Below, one piece after another: positions 10,117-18,737 of a DNA stretch of 64,000 nt. Below the pieces are notes generated by a model, which saw only the letters and a list, made by a program, of their open reading frames with translations, ran no database searches and had not been told where the DNA came from. Within the stretch, counting starts at the first letter, position 1. Each line of letters opens with the position of its first letter. The translations under genes and the position numbers were made by a program. Source of the DNA: JBHJGM01 sp964405825 (GTDB lineage Bacteria > Verrucomicrobiota > Verrucomicrobiia > Opitutales > JBHJGM01); the NCBI GenBank assembly GCA_964405825.1, contig CAYOPI010000004.1, positions 1 through 64,000 of the forward strand. The letters run 5' to 3'.

Positions 10117-10608
10117 CTAGTAGGACAGGCTCAGCACGTCGCCTTCGGAGAACTCGAAGAACTGCGCCTTCTCAGCCAGTTCGGCACCCGGCACCAGATC
10201 CTCTTCGGTGTATCCGGCCGCTTCCAGACAGGTGGGGCACACTTGCAGTTGCACCCCACTCTTGATCAGGCTCTCGCGATACTCCGAGACCGAGAGGAAG
10301 GGCCGCATCGAAAACTCCGGACCGTCGGCCACCATCAGCTCGATGCCCTTGATGTCAAAATACATCAGCACCGGTCGCTCACGGTTCTCGCGCATCAGCT
10401 GGCCCATTTGCAACGCCATCAGCGCGCGCTGCGGATTGTCGCTGCCGGCTGAAACGTGAATGAAGACCCCGCGCGGGACCACGTCATCGGCGGTGTCCGA
10501 GGCCATTTCCGGCAGACCGTCGCGCATCGACGCCACCACCAGGAACAACGCGAAGACCAGCAGCAAACCCGCCGCCAGAGACGCAATCGATTTGAGGGCC
10601 GAACCCAT
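10117..10608 (-). CDS. Membrane-anchored DsrE-like protein
   Basis: The protein has 163 residues from ATG 10608; a GTG two codons upstream is also open. Residues ~8-28 form a hydrophobic segment with few charges, giving a single N-terminal anchor. The remainder resembles the DsrE/TusD-like fold: an early beta strand (GVFIHVSAG), a central MYFDIKGIEL, and a CPTC motif within VCPTCLEAAGY near the position where DsrE-family proteins often hold cysteines. Soluble family members carry sulfur or bind nucleotides, but the function of anchored forms is unknown. The gene lies 63 bp downstream of nth on the same strand and may be co-transcribed with it. Confidence 0.65.
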   Translation of the reverse strand: MGSALKSIASLAAGLLLVFALFLVVASMRDGLPEMASDTADDVVPRGVFIHVSAGSDNPQRALMALQMGQLMRENRERPVLMYFDIKGIELMVADGPEFSMRPFLSVSEYRESLIKSGVQLQVCPTCLEAAGYTEEDLVPGAELAEKAQFFEFSEGDVLSLSY

Positions 10609-10671
10609 CGCCACTCAATATCGGTCGCTTTGGTCCATTACGCAACGTCGAATGGCAACGCCGCCAACGCC

Positions 10672-11319
10672 CTAGGCCTTCTGCACCGCCCGCGGTTTCT
10701 TGCGCCCGGGAAAGCAGTAGCGGCAGATTTCGCAAAGTTCTCGCGGGCGCGCCGGGCAGCGCTCGCGACCGTAATAAATGATCTGCAGATGGCGGCGGTA
10801 CCAGGTGTCCTCCGGAAAGCACTGCTTCAAGTCGGCCTCGGTTTGCACCACGTTCTTGCCGCGCGTGAGTTCCCAGCACTGCGCCAGACGATGGATGTGC
10901 GTGTCGACCGGGAAGGTCGGCACCCCAAAGGCCTGCACCATCACTACCGAGGCGGTCTTGTGTCCCACGCCCGGCAGTGCTTCCAGCGCCTCCAGCGATT
11001 GGGGTACCTCCCCGCCATGCCGCTCCATCAGCAGCCGCCCCAGCGCCGCCAGATGCCTGGCTTTCTGCGGCGCCAGACCCAGTGGCCGGATGATCTTCAG
11101 AACGTCCTCAGCCTGCATCGCCGCCAGTTGGGCGGGCGTTCCGGCCACGCGAAACAACGCCGGGGTCACCTCGTTGACCTTTTTATCGGTGGTCTGGGCC
11201 GACAGCAGCACCGCCACCAGCAGCGTGAAGGGGTCGGTGTGGTCGAGCGGAATGGGCGTTGCCGGGTACAGCCTGTCCAGGGTGTCGCCGATGTACCGGG
11301 CGCGTTCGTCTTTGCGCAT
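10672..11319 (-). CDS. nth: Endonuclease III
   Basis: The protein has 215 residues from ATG 11319; an open extension to 11391 is not supported. It is a DNA glycosylase/AP lyase for oxidised pyrimidines. The helix-hairpin-helix LPGVGHKTA contains the catalytic lysine K121, and VDTH supplies the catalytic aspartate D139. Four C-terminal cysteines (C188, C196, C199, C202) should hold the iron-sulfur cluster, but their spacing is C-X7-C-X2-C-X2-C rather than the textbook C-X6-C-X2-C-X5-C. It is divergent from gcvP, with a 237-bp spacer that carries a palindrome. Confidence 0.93.
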   Translation of the reverse strand: MRKDERARYIGDTLDRLYPATPIPLDHTDPFTLLVAVLLSAQTTDKKVNEVTPALFRVAGTPAQLAAMQAEDVLKIIRPLGLAPQKARHLAALGRLLMERHGGEVPQSLEALEALPGVGHKTASVVMVQAFGVPTFPVDTHIHRLAQCWELTRGKNVVQTEADLKQCFPEDTWYRRHLQIIYYGRERCPARPRELCEICRYCFPGRKKPRAVQKA

Positions 11320-11451
11320 TGCTTTGCAATAAGGCCGGGATGTGCCCACCTTCAAGCATGCCTGTGGCCTCAATTCGGTCCGACGGTCCACGACCTTTAT
11401 TCGGGCCGGTTTCCTGCATCCTGACTTGCGCCGGTCGCCGAAGAAAACAAT

Positions 11452-11479
11452 ATATCAACGTATCCGGATGTTTGGATAT
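11452..11479. promoter_or_regulatory. Interrupted palindrome in the nth-gcvP divergent spacer
   Basis: A core ATCCGGAT (11462-11469) is flanked symmetrically by ATATC (11452-11456) and GATAT (11475-11479). The 28-bp dyad lies 77 bp before the gcvP ATG and 132 bp before nth. It is operator-like, but no regulator is identified. Confidence 0.35.
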
Positions 11480-11556
11480 GTTCTTGGCCCAAGCCTGCAA
11501 AATGGCACCTGTCCTCTTCCGCCGGCAAACCGATTTGATGATTCTGTCGCCACACC

Positions 11557-14500
11557 ATGACTGACGCCCAGCTGAACTACGCGCCGGAGGGCTTCCCGCG
11601 CGAAACCGCCCGCCACTATGTCTCGGCATCCGATGCCGACGTCGCCGCCATGCTCGAGCAGGTGGGCTCCGCCGAACTGGCCGACCTTTTCCGCGATCTC
11701 GACCCGCAGGCGCGCTTCGACGCGCCGCCCGCCGTCGACGACGAACGCTCCTACAACGATGTGGCCTCCCGTATGGCCGAACTGGCCGGCCGGAATCGCC
11801 CGGCCCTCTCTTTCCTGGGCGACGGCCTCCCGGACTTCTCGGTCCACCCGATCACGGCCAAGGTCGCGAGCATTCGCAACCTCACGACGGCCTACACCCC
11901 CTATCAGCCCGAGCGCAGCCAGGGCACATTGGTCACCCACTGGATCTACCAGTGCCTGCTCTCGCGCCTGACCGGCTTTGAGGCGATCAACTCCTCGCTC
12001 TACGACCGCTCGACCGCGCTCTTCGAGGCGCTCTGCACAGCTTTGCGCCTGTCCCGCAAAACGACGACCGTGCTGGTCTCCGAAGGCTTCTTCCCGGGCG
12101 ATCTGGAGGTCGTCCGCACGCTGGTGGCGGACACTGAAATCGTGCTGCGCACGGTCGCGCTGGACCCCCAGACCGGCCGGCTCGACCCAGACGACGTGCG
12201 TACGGCCGCCCTGGAAGCCGGTGAGGCGCTGGCCGCCATCGCCTTCACCCAGATCAACCACTTTGGCCTGCTCGAGGACGTGGACGCGCTGACCGATCTG
12301 GCCGCCGAACTGGGCGTGCGCTCCATTGCCAGCGTCGACCCCCTGCTCCTCGCCACAGGCGGGCTCAAGCCACCCAGCGAGTTTGGCGCGAAGGGCGCGG
12401 ACATCCTTGTGGGCGAGGCCCAGCACCTGGCCATCGGCCCGAACTTCGGCGGCCCCGGCCTGGGTCTGTTTGGCGTGCGCTTCAACGCCGAGCATCGCAA
12501 CGAGGTCCGCGCGACCCCGGGGCGTTATGTCGGCAAGGCCCGTGACGCCGCCGGGCGCGATTGCTTTGCCATGGTGCTGTCCACGCGCGAGCAGCACATC
12601 CGCAAGGAGAAGGCCACCTCGAACATCTGCTCCAACCAGGCCTTCCTGGCGACGCTGGCGGGTGCCTGCCTGCTGGCCCGGGGCGAAGCCGGACTCGCCG
12701 CCCAGGTCGAGACCGCCCGTCAGAACGCCGTTCACGCCACCCGTGCGCTGACCGCACTGCCCGGCATTCAGCTGGCTTTTGGCGACGCCCCGTTCTTCAA
12801 CGAAGTCACGCTGGAGGTGGACCCGGCTCCAGAAGCATGGATCGAATCGGCCCGCCAGCAGGGGATCCATCTGGGCGTCGATGTCAGTGCGCGTCTGCCC
12901 GGCAGTCCGCGTCACCTCCTCAAACTCTCCTTCAACGACCGCCAGTCGCCCGCCGATCTGGACAAGCTCATCGCCTTCTTCAGAGAGGCCACCGGCACGG
13001 CTGCAGCGCCTGCGTCGAGCGCAGAGGTGACGTTACCGGCGGCCCACCTGCGCCGCGGCCCCGTCGGCATGCCCGAGTTTGGCGAGGCCGAGGTCGAGCG
13101 CTACTACCAGCGCCTGGGCCAGCTCAACGTCAGCCCCGACGATGGATGCTACCCGCTGGGCTCCTGCACGATGAAGTACAACCCGCGCCTGAACGACTGG
13201 GCGGCCAACCTGGAGGGCTTCGCCCACCTGCACCCGCAGGCACCGCTGGCCGACGCCCAGGGCGCGCTCGAGGTGCTCTTTGAGATTCAGGAGTGGTTCA
13301 AAGCGATCACCGGCCTGCCCGGCGTGACCACCCAGCCCGTCGCCGGCGCCCAGGGCGAGTTGGTCGGCATCAAGCTTTTCCAGGCCTACCACCGCGACCG
13401 CGGCGAAACCGGGCGCGACGTCATCTTCATCCCGCGCTCGGCCCACGGCACGAATTTCGCCACCGCGGTCATGGCAGGCTTTACCGGCAATGGACGCGAC
13501 AGCGGGATCATCTATCTGGAGTCTGGGCCCGATGGCCGTATCGACCGGGCCGACTTCGACGCCAAGCTGGCGACGTTCGGCGCGCGCCTGGCCGGCGTGA
13601 TGATCACCAATCCCAACACCGCGGGTATCTTCGAAAACGAGTTCCGCGAAATCGCCGAGCGCGTGCATGAAGCCGGCGGGCTCGTCTACATGGACGGGGC
13701 CAATATGAACGCCATCGCCGGCTGGGTGAACCTCGACCGTCTCGGTGTCGACGCCGTGCACAACAACCTGCACAAGACCTGGACCATCCCGCATGGCGGC
13801 GGGGGCCCGGGCGACGCCATCGTGGCCGTCTCGCAGCGGCTGGTCGACTATCTGCCCGGTTACCAGATCGAGCGCACCGGCGATGGCTTCCAGCCCGTCA
13901 AGGCGCCCAGGAGCATCGGCTCGTTCCATCGGCACTGGGGCAACTTCGCCCACAAGGTACGCGCGCTGACCTACCTGTACCGCCTGGGCAGCGCAGGCAT
14001 CCAGCGCATGTCGGCGATGGCGGTGCTTTCGTCGCGCTACCTCTTCGAAACGCTCCGGGCGCATTTCCCCAGCCTGCCCGCGGGCGCTGACACCACGCCC
14101 CGCATGCACGAGTTTATCCTCACACTGGAGAACGCCGACTTCGAACGCCTCGAAACCGCCGGGGTCGCCCGCGCGGGAGCCATTCCCTCCGTCGGCAAGC
14201 TCTTCCTGGACTTCGGCTACCATGCGCCCACGGTCGCCTTCCCCGAAGTTTTCGGGCTGATGATCGAGCCGACCGAGAGCTACACCAAGGCCGAGCTCGA
14301 CAGCTTCGCCGAAGGCGTCACGACCATCCTCAACGTCGTGCGGGACAACCCCGAGGCCCTGCGCAGCGCACCGCATTTCACGCCGGTGGACCGCATCGAC
14401 GAAGTCTCGGCCAACCGCAGCCTGCAGCTCTTCGAGACACTCGACGAACTCCCGCACCTGCACGAAAACCGCGTGCCCCCGGCCGAACTGCGCGAGTCTG

Positions 14501-14571
14501 CCCCCGAGGAGATTGCCGCCCGCCTCAAGACGTTGACGGAGCCGTCCCAGACCGTCGAGGCCGCGGGCTGA
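11557..14571 (+). CDS. gcvP: Glycine dehydrogenase (P protein), GcvPA-GcvPB fusion
   Basis: This 1004-residue PLP enzyme decarboxylates glycine and passes the aminomethyl group to lipoyl-GcvH. The first ~475 residues match the GcvPA subunit type (AYTPYQPERSQGTL, SLYDRSTALFEAL). After a short Ala/Ser/Pro-rich linker (~478-492) the rest matches GcvPB (PLGSCTMKYNPR, HGTNFATAVMAGF). The PLP lysine is K740 in NLHKTWTIPHGGGGPG. The motif set is that of the two-subunit enzyme joined in one chain, rather than the E. coli single-chain type (which has GSCTMKLN). The gcvT and gcvH genes are not nearby. No glycine riboswitch was recognised upstream. Confidence 0.93.
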   Translation: MTDAQLNYAPEGFPRETARHYVSASDADVAAMLEQVGSAELADLFRDLDPQARFDAPPAVDDERSYNDVASRMAELAGRNRPALSFLGDGLPDFSVHPITAKVASIRNLTTAYTPYQPERSQGTLVTHWIYQCLLSRLTGFEAINSSLYDRSTALFEALCTALRLSRKTTTVLVSEGFFPGDLEVVRTLVADTEIVLRTVALDPQTGRLDPDDVRTAALEAGEALAAIAFTQINHFGLLEDVDALTDLAAELGVRSIASVDPLLLATGGLKPPSEFGAKGADILVGEAQHLAIGPNFGGPGLGLFGVRFNAEHRNEVRATPGRYVGKARDAAGRDCFAMVLSTREQHIRKEKATSNICSNQAFLATLAGACLLARGEAGLAAQVETARQNAVHATRALTALPGIQLAFGDAPFFNEVTLEVDPAPEAWIESARQQGIHLGVDVSARLPGSPRHLLKLSFNDRQSPADLDKLIAFFREATGTAAAPASSAEVTLPAAHLRRGPVGMPEFGEAEVERYYQRLGQLNVSPDDGCYPLGSCTMKYNPRLNDWAANLEGFAHLHPQAPLADAQGALEVLFEIQEWFKAITGLPGVTTQPVAGAQGELVGIKLFQAYHRDRGETGRDVIFIPRSAHGTNFATAVMAGFTGNGRDSGIIYLESGPDGRIDRADFDAKLATFGARLAGVMITNPNTAGIFENEFREIAERVHEAGGLVYMDGANMNAIAGWVNLDRLGVDAVHNNLHKTWTIPHGGGGPGDAIVAVSQRLVDYLPGYQIERTGDGFQPVKAPRSIGSFHRHWGNFAHKVRALTYLYRLGSAGIQRMSAMAVLSSRYLFETLRAHFPSLPAGADTTPRMHEFILTLENADFERLETAGVARAGAIPSVGKLFLDFGYHAPTVAFPEVFGLMIEPTESYTKAELDSFAEGVTTILNVVRDNPEALRSAPHFTPVDRIDEVSANRSLQLFETLDELPHLHENRVPPAELRESAPEEIAARLKTLTEPSQTVEAAG

Positions 14572-14585
14572 ACGGGTGCCGTGCC

Positions 14586-15341
14586 CTACAGGTCCGAGTA
14601 GCGGATGATCTCGACACCGTTGTCGCGGACCCAGGAGACAACGTCCTCGCGCATGAACTCAAGGCGCTGCCCGTCACGGTCCAGCCCGCATTCCTCGCCG
14701 GTCTTGTAGACGCCCTCAAAGGCGTGCATCTCGGCGTCGTTGTACACCGGGTGGCCAACGTTGATGTAAGTGCCTCCGGAGGCGGCCTGCTTCAATTGCG
14801 CCAGAAACCGGCTGGCGTGGTCGTAGGTGTCAAAGCTCTCCTGCACCTTCGGCAGCGATCCCACATCCGGACGGTGGATGATGCCGTTGCGCCGGGCGAA
14901 ATCCGCCAGTGCGTCGGCGTAGTCGTGCATCCAGGTCACGCCCATGTGGGCGTCACAGTAGGCCACCTCCAGACCCAGACCGCGCAACCGGTCGAGCTGC
15001 GCCTGCCACTCGACCACCACCTGCTCCGTCGGCACCTTCGCCTCATGCAGTTCCGGATTGTTCTGATGAAACGCGCCGCGGGCGTCGAAGAGGTCGGGGA
15101 CCTCCTCCTTCGATGCCACCGGATGGAAGAGCGGCGTGTGCCACTCGGAGGTCAGGCAGGTGTGCAGGCCGATGTCGACTCCCTGCAGATCCTTCAAGCG
15201 CTCGGCGGCGTGTTCAATTTCGGGGCCCGGGGCCAGGCAGGAGATGTTGCGGAGGATGCCCTGCTCGACGGCGTCGCGCATGGCGCGGTTGGCGCTGCGG
15301 GCGCAGCCGGCATCATCCCCGCGGGTCAGCAAACGAAACAT
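14586..15341 (-). CDS. ChbG/YdjC-family carbohydrate deacetylase
   Basis: The protein has 251 residues from ATG 15341, where MFRLLTRGDDAG begins the fold; an extension to 15428 adds an unrelated tail. The family removes N-acetyl groups from oligosaccharides using a metal held by Asp and two His. Here D9/D10 in GDDAG, the His in IGLHTCLTSEW and the His in YCDAHMGV fit that pattern. No signal peptide is seen. The gene is convergent with gcvP (14-bp spacer) and divergent from an oxidoreductase, so its context does not fix a substrate. Confidence 0.85.
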   Translation of the reverse strand: MFRLLTRGDDAGCARSANRAMRDAVEQGILRNISCLAPGPEIEHAAERLKDLQGVDIGLHTCLTSEWHTPLFHPVASKEEVPDLFDARGAFHQNNPELHEAKVPTEQVVVEWQAQLDRLRGLGLEVAYCDAHMGVTWMHDYADALADFARRNGIIHRPDVGSLPKVQESFDTYDHASRFLAQLKQAASGGTYINVGHPVYNDAEMHAFEGVYKTGEECGLDRDGQRLEFMREDVVSWVRDNGVEIIRYSDL

Positions 15342-15483
15342 GCCTCCAGCAAACCCCTTCCGAGGCGCACGGGCAAAGCATTTTACGTAGTGCACCGCTC
15401 TGCTTTGACCTTGCCTGATCTGCGGCAACTGCCTTTGGCTCGGCGCTCCGTTTTTTCCCGTTCACTTCACGTCTTCACCCGCC

Positions 15484-16560
15484 ATGCCACAGTCTCCCCT
15501 TCGCGCCGCCATCGTCGGCTGCGGCAACATTGCCCGTTCCTACGGCGACCAGATCGCCACCTACGACTGCCTCGAGATCATCGGGGCCTACGACCTGGAC
15601 AACGCCCGGGCCGAGGACTTCGTGAGCAAGTATGGCGGCAAAGTGTACGCCGACCTGGAGGCCGTGGCCGCGGACCCCGACGTCGACCTGGTCGTCAACC
15701 TGACCATCCACCACGCCCACTACGCCATCATCAAGCAGATGCTCAACGCCGGCAAGCCGGTCCACACCGAGAAGCCTCTGGCGCTGACCTTCAAGGAGGC
15801 CAGGGAACTGGCCGACCTGTCCGAGTCCACCGGCGTACGCCTGAGTTCGGCGCCGATCACCTACATGGGCGACGCGCAGCAAACGGCCTGGAAACTCATC
15901 CGCGAGGGCAAGTGCGGCAAGCTGCGCCTGGTCTACGCCGAAGTGAACCACGGGCGCATCGAATCGTGGCACCCCAACCCCGGACCTTTCTATGATGTTG
16001 GCGTGATGTTCGACGTGGGCGTGTACCCGTTGACGCTGGTCACCACGATTCTGGGCCCGGTGCGCACCGTGCGCTGCACCGGCCGCGTCATCTATCCCGA
16101 CCGCAAGACCCAGGACGGCACCCCCTTCACCCCGGGCGCGCCCGAATTCATGGTCGCTGTGCTGGAGTTTGCCGGGGGCGAAATCATGCGACTGACGGCC
16201 AACTTCTACGTGACCAATTCCAAGCAGGGCGGGGCGCTCGAGTTTCACGGCGACGACGGGACCGTCTACCTGGGCAGCTTCCAGGGCTTCGGCGCGCCGG
16301 TGGAGTTTGGCAAGGTCGGCGAGAAAGGCTTCCAGCCGGTTGAACACCTGCGCGAACCCTTCAAAGGCATTGAATTCGGTCGCGGCGTCAAGGATCTGGC
16401 TGAGGCCATTTTGGAGAACCGCCCGCACCGCGCCAGCGGCGCCCAGGCCGCCCACGTCGTCGAGATCATCGAAGCGATGTTCACCTCCATGCAAACCGAC
16501 CGGCCGGTCAAAGTGAGCGGGGAGTTTCCGCAGCCCACCCCGATGGAGTGGGCGCTCTAG
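15484..16560 (+). CDS. Gfo/Idh/MocA-family oxidoreductase
   Basis: This 358-residue NAD(P)-dependent sugar or polyol dehydrogenase has an N-terminal Rossmann fold with the nucleotide loop VGCGNIA (residues 11-17). The family hallmark EKPLA is at residues 96-100 and supplies the active-site lysine. The C-terminal alpha/beta domain includes YDVGVMFDVGVYPL. No signal peptide is present. The substrate cannot be read from sequence. It is convergent with the DUF6785 gene at 16576. It is one of three such oxidoreductases in the window, and the three are not closely similar. Confidence 0.88.
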   Translation: MPQSPLRAAIVGCGNIARSYGDQIATYDCLEIIGAYDLDNARAEDFVSKYGGKVYADLEAVAADPDVDLVVNLTIHHAHYAIIKQMLNAGKPVHTEKPLALTFKEARELADLSESTGVRLSSAPITYMGDAQQTAWKLIREGKCGKLRLVYAEVNHGRIESWHPNPGPFYDVGVMFDVGVYPLTLVTTILGPVRTVRCTGRVIYPDRKTQDGTPFTPGAPEFMVAVLEFAGGEIMRLTANFYVTNSKQGGALEFHGDDGTVYLGSFQGFGAPVEFGKVGEKGFQPVEHLREPFKGIEFGRGVKDLAEAILENRPHRASGAQAAHVVEIIEAMFTSMQTDRPVKVSGEFPQPTPMEWAL

Positions 16561-16575
16561 GCACGGCTTCCCGCG

Positions 16576-18606
16576 TCAACCGGGCAGAGTGCGGAAGGTC
16601 TCGGGAATCTGCCCGTCGGAGAAGTACAGGTAGTAGATCGAGTTGACCAGCAGCGGCACAATCCCGCCCATGATCTCCCCGGCCACGAGCCCGATCATGA
16701 AGGGCTTGAGCTTGTTGTAGAGACTCTCGCCGCCGTACTTGAGCACCACCGTCTTGATGAACCAGCCTATCAAAAACGGCATCGCAAAAACTCGGATGTT
16801 GTAGCCTGTCCAGGTGGCGAACATCACCGGGTGCAGGGGCCACCAGCGAAACCTCAAGCGCCCCCAGGAAAAGAGCAGCACCAGCGCCAACCCGGCAAGG
16901 AACCCGACCAGCCCGGGCGTCTGGGGCGAGATCGCAAGAATCCGGTCAAAGCCCGAGATGGCCTCGGCTTCCTCAAGGCGTCCCTGCGCGTTGAGGCGTT
17001 CGGCCACGTCGGCGGTGGCATCGTAGGCACGGGTCACCGGCGTGCCGGTACCCCAGCTGTTCACGTTGCGCAGACCTCCCTGGTAAATGAAAAAGAGAGC
17101 CGCCGGAACACCCGTGCAGAGCGCCACCAGCAACGCCGCCAGCGTCCACGGCGCCACGCGCTTTTGCGACACCCCGCGGTGTTCGAGCAACTTGAAGGCG
17201 TTGACGATGTAGGGCAAAAAGGCCTGTCGAGGGTCGTAGACCCAGATGACCGCCGACACCAGCAGCATCAGCAACACCGACTGCGGGCCCAGCGCCTGCG
17301 CGCCCATCAACCCGGTCAACAGCACCGCCGGATAGATCACCGGCTGGATGAAAAAGAATCCGCTCTCGGCCAGGATGCGCGACATCACCACGTGGATGAC
17401 CAGCACGATGAAGGTGTAGATGAGCACCAGCGGCCAGTCCAGGCCTAGCCAAAGCAGCCAGGCGCACCAGCCCGTAATTCCCAGCAGAAACAGCCGCGCC
17501 CCAAACACACTGTCCTTTTCTTCGGGTCGCGGCCTTCGCAAAAACACCGCCGCGCGAAACACCCCCTGGTAGAAATGCCGCCCGGTGTAGGCCAGCATCA
17601 GGAAGAGCCCAAGGTACGAGCCCATTTGCATGTAGTTGGCGACCGCCCCGCCGTGGCGCCCGCCGGTCTCAAAGCCATACAGCGCCAGCGTCCCGAAGAT
17701 CAGCGCGAAGAAGAGCGGCCCAATCCCGATCGAAAACGAGATGTCGCGCGGCAAAAAGAACGCGATCCCGATCACTGCGAAGTACAGATCGAAACTCAGG
17801 AAGCCCAGCATCGGCTCGTAGACCGAGGGCACGTTCTGCGTGAAAGGCTTCAGGTCGAACCAGCGCAGAATCCGCACGCTCAAATCAAACTGAACGTTGA
17901 GGTAATTGTTGAAGTGCAGCGCGAAGACCGCGGCGAAGGCCACGAGGAAGAGCCGGTTGCGAAAGAGGCTGCTGGCCTTGCCTTCCTCGGTCGGCAGGAA
18001 CGAGTTGAAAATCTCCGCCAGCGGATAGGGCAAATGCTCATTGTGTGACCACTGCCGGTGCAGCACCAGGGCCAGCCCCACGCCGGCCAGTCCCAACAGC
18101 ATCAGCGCCGGCAGCCACGCGCTGAAGGTCCGGGTGAAGCCCTCCCAGGGTATGTCCTCCAGGCCAAAATCCTGCCCCATCGGCTGCCCCTGCAGGAAGC
18201 CGGTCAAGACGCGCCCGTCGGTGGCTTCGTTGTCGGCGATGAGCTGATCGGGCACGCGCTCCAGCACCTCGTACTTCTGCCACGCCACTTCCTTCTGCGC
18301 GTAGGAGTGCGGCATCACCAGCTTGGAGATGAAGTCGCGCTGCAAACCCGCGCTGATCACCCCGCAGCCCGCAAACAGCAACGTCATCAGCACGGCCACC
18401 TCGCGTCCGGTGAACGCCCAGCCCGGACGCAACCTGGACAGCACCGGATTGATCCCAAAGAGCACGATCGCCATCACCCCGAAGACACCGGGAGCCAGGT
18501 GATTGCCGGCAAAATGACTCTGCCCCAGAACGTGGTCGTTGAAGTAGCTCGCGATGCAAAACAGGCCGACACACACCAGGCCAAATACAACGGAGCGGGC
18601 ACTCAT
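16576..18606 (-). CDS. Large multi-pass membrane protein, DUF6785/DUF6784-like
   Basis: This 676-residue protein has at least a dozen hydrophobic segments, starting at residues ~7-20 with no separate signal peptide. Landmarks such as GWAFTGREVAVLM, PALMLLGLAGVG and SHNEHLPYPLAEI resemble the DUF6785 (N-terminal) and DUF6784 (C-terminal) pair common in Verrucomicrobiota and Planctomycetota. It looks like a transporter (OPT-like topology), but neither substrate nor function is established. The family name is from memory and should be confirmed by profile search. Confidence 0.65.
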   Translation of the reverse strand: MSARSVVFGLVCVGLFCIASYFNDHVLGQSHFAGNHLAPGVFGVMAIVLFGINPVLSRLRPGWAFTGREVAVLMTLLFAGCGVISAGLQRDFISKLVMPHSYAQKEVAWQKYEVLERVPDQLIADNEATDGRVLTGFLQGQPMGQDFGLEDIPWEGFTRTFSAWLPALMLLGLAGVGLALVLHRQWSHNEHLPYPLAEIFNSFLPTEEGKASSLFRNRLFLVAFAAVFALHFNNYLNVQFDLSVRILRWFDLKPFTQNVPSVYEPMLGFLSFDLYFAVIGIAFFLPRDISFSIGIGPLFFALIFGTLALYGFETGGRHGGAVANYMQMGSYLGLFLMLAYTGRHFYQGVFRAAVFLRRPRPEEKDSVFGARLFLLGITGWCAWLLWLGLDWPLVLIYTFIVLVIHVVMSRILAESGFFFIQPVIYPAVLLTGLMGAQALGPQSVLLMLLVSAVIWVYDPRQAFLPYIVNAFKLLEHRGVSQKRVAPWTLAALLVALCTGVPAALFFIYQGGLRNVNSWGTGTPVTRAYDATADVAERLNAQGRLEEAEAISGFDRILAISPQTPGLVGFLAGLALVLLFSWGRLRFRWWPLHPVMFATWTGYNIRVFAMPFLIGWFIKTVVLKYGGESLYNKLKPFMIGLVAGEIMGGIVPLLVNSIYYLYFSDGQIPETFRTLPG

Positions 18607-18737
18607 CGAGGAGCGTCGGGGTCGAATCAGTAACGAGAAAACGGGGAGAGAAGCGCGGTAGGGTCAGGGTGCCCCGTGCGCCGACGATCCCCAGCGTTCG
18701 TGCACGGCCCGGTGAAGGCAACCCATTTTGTATCGTC

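Noticed and set aside
11320..11556. Glycine riboswitch upstream of gcvP
   Set aside because: I saw no pair of glycine aptamer-like elements; only a DNA palindrome is present.
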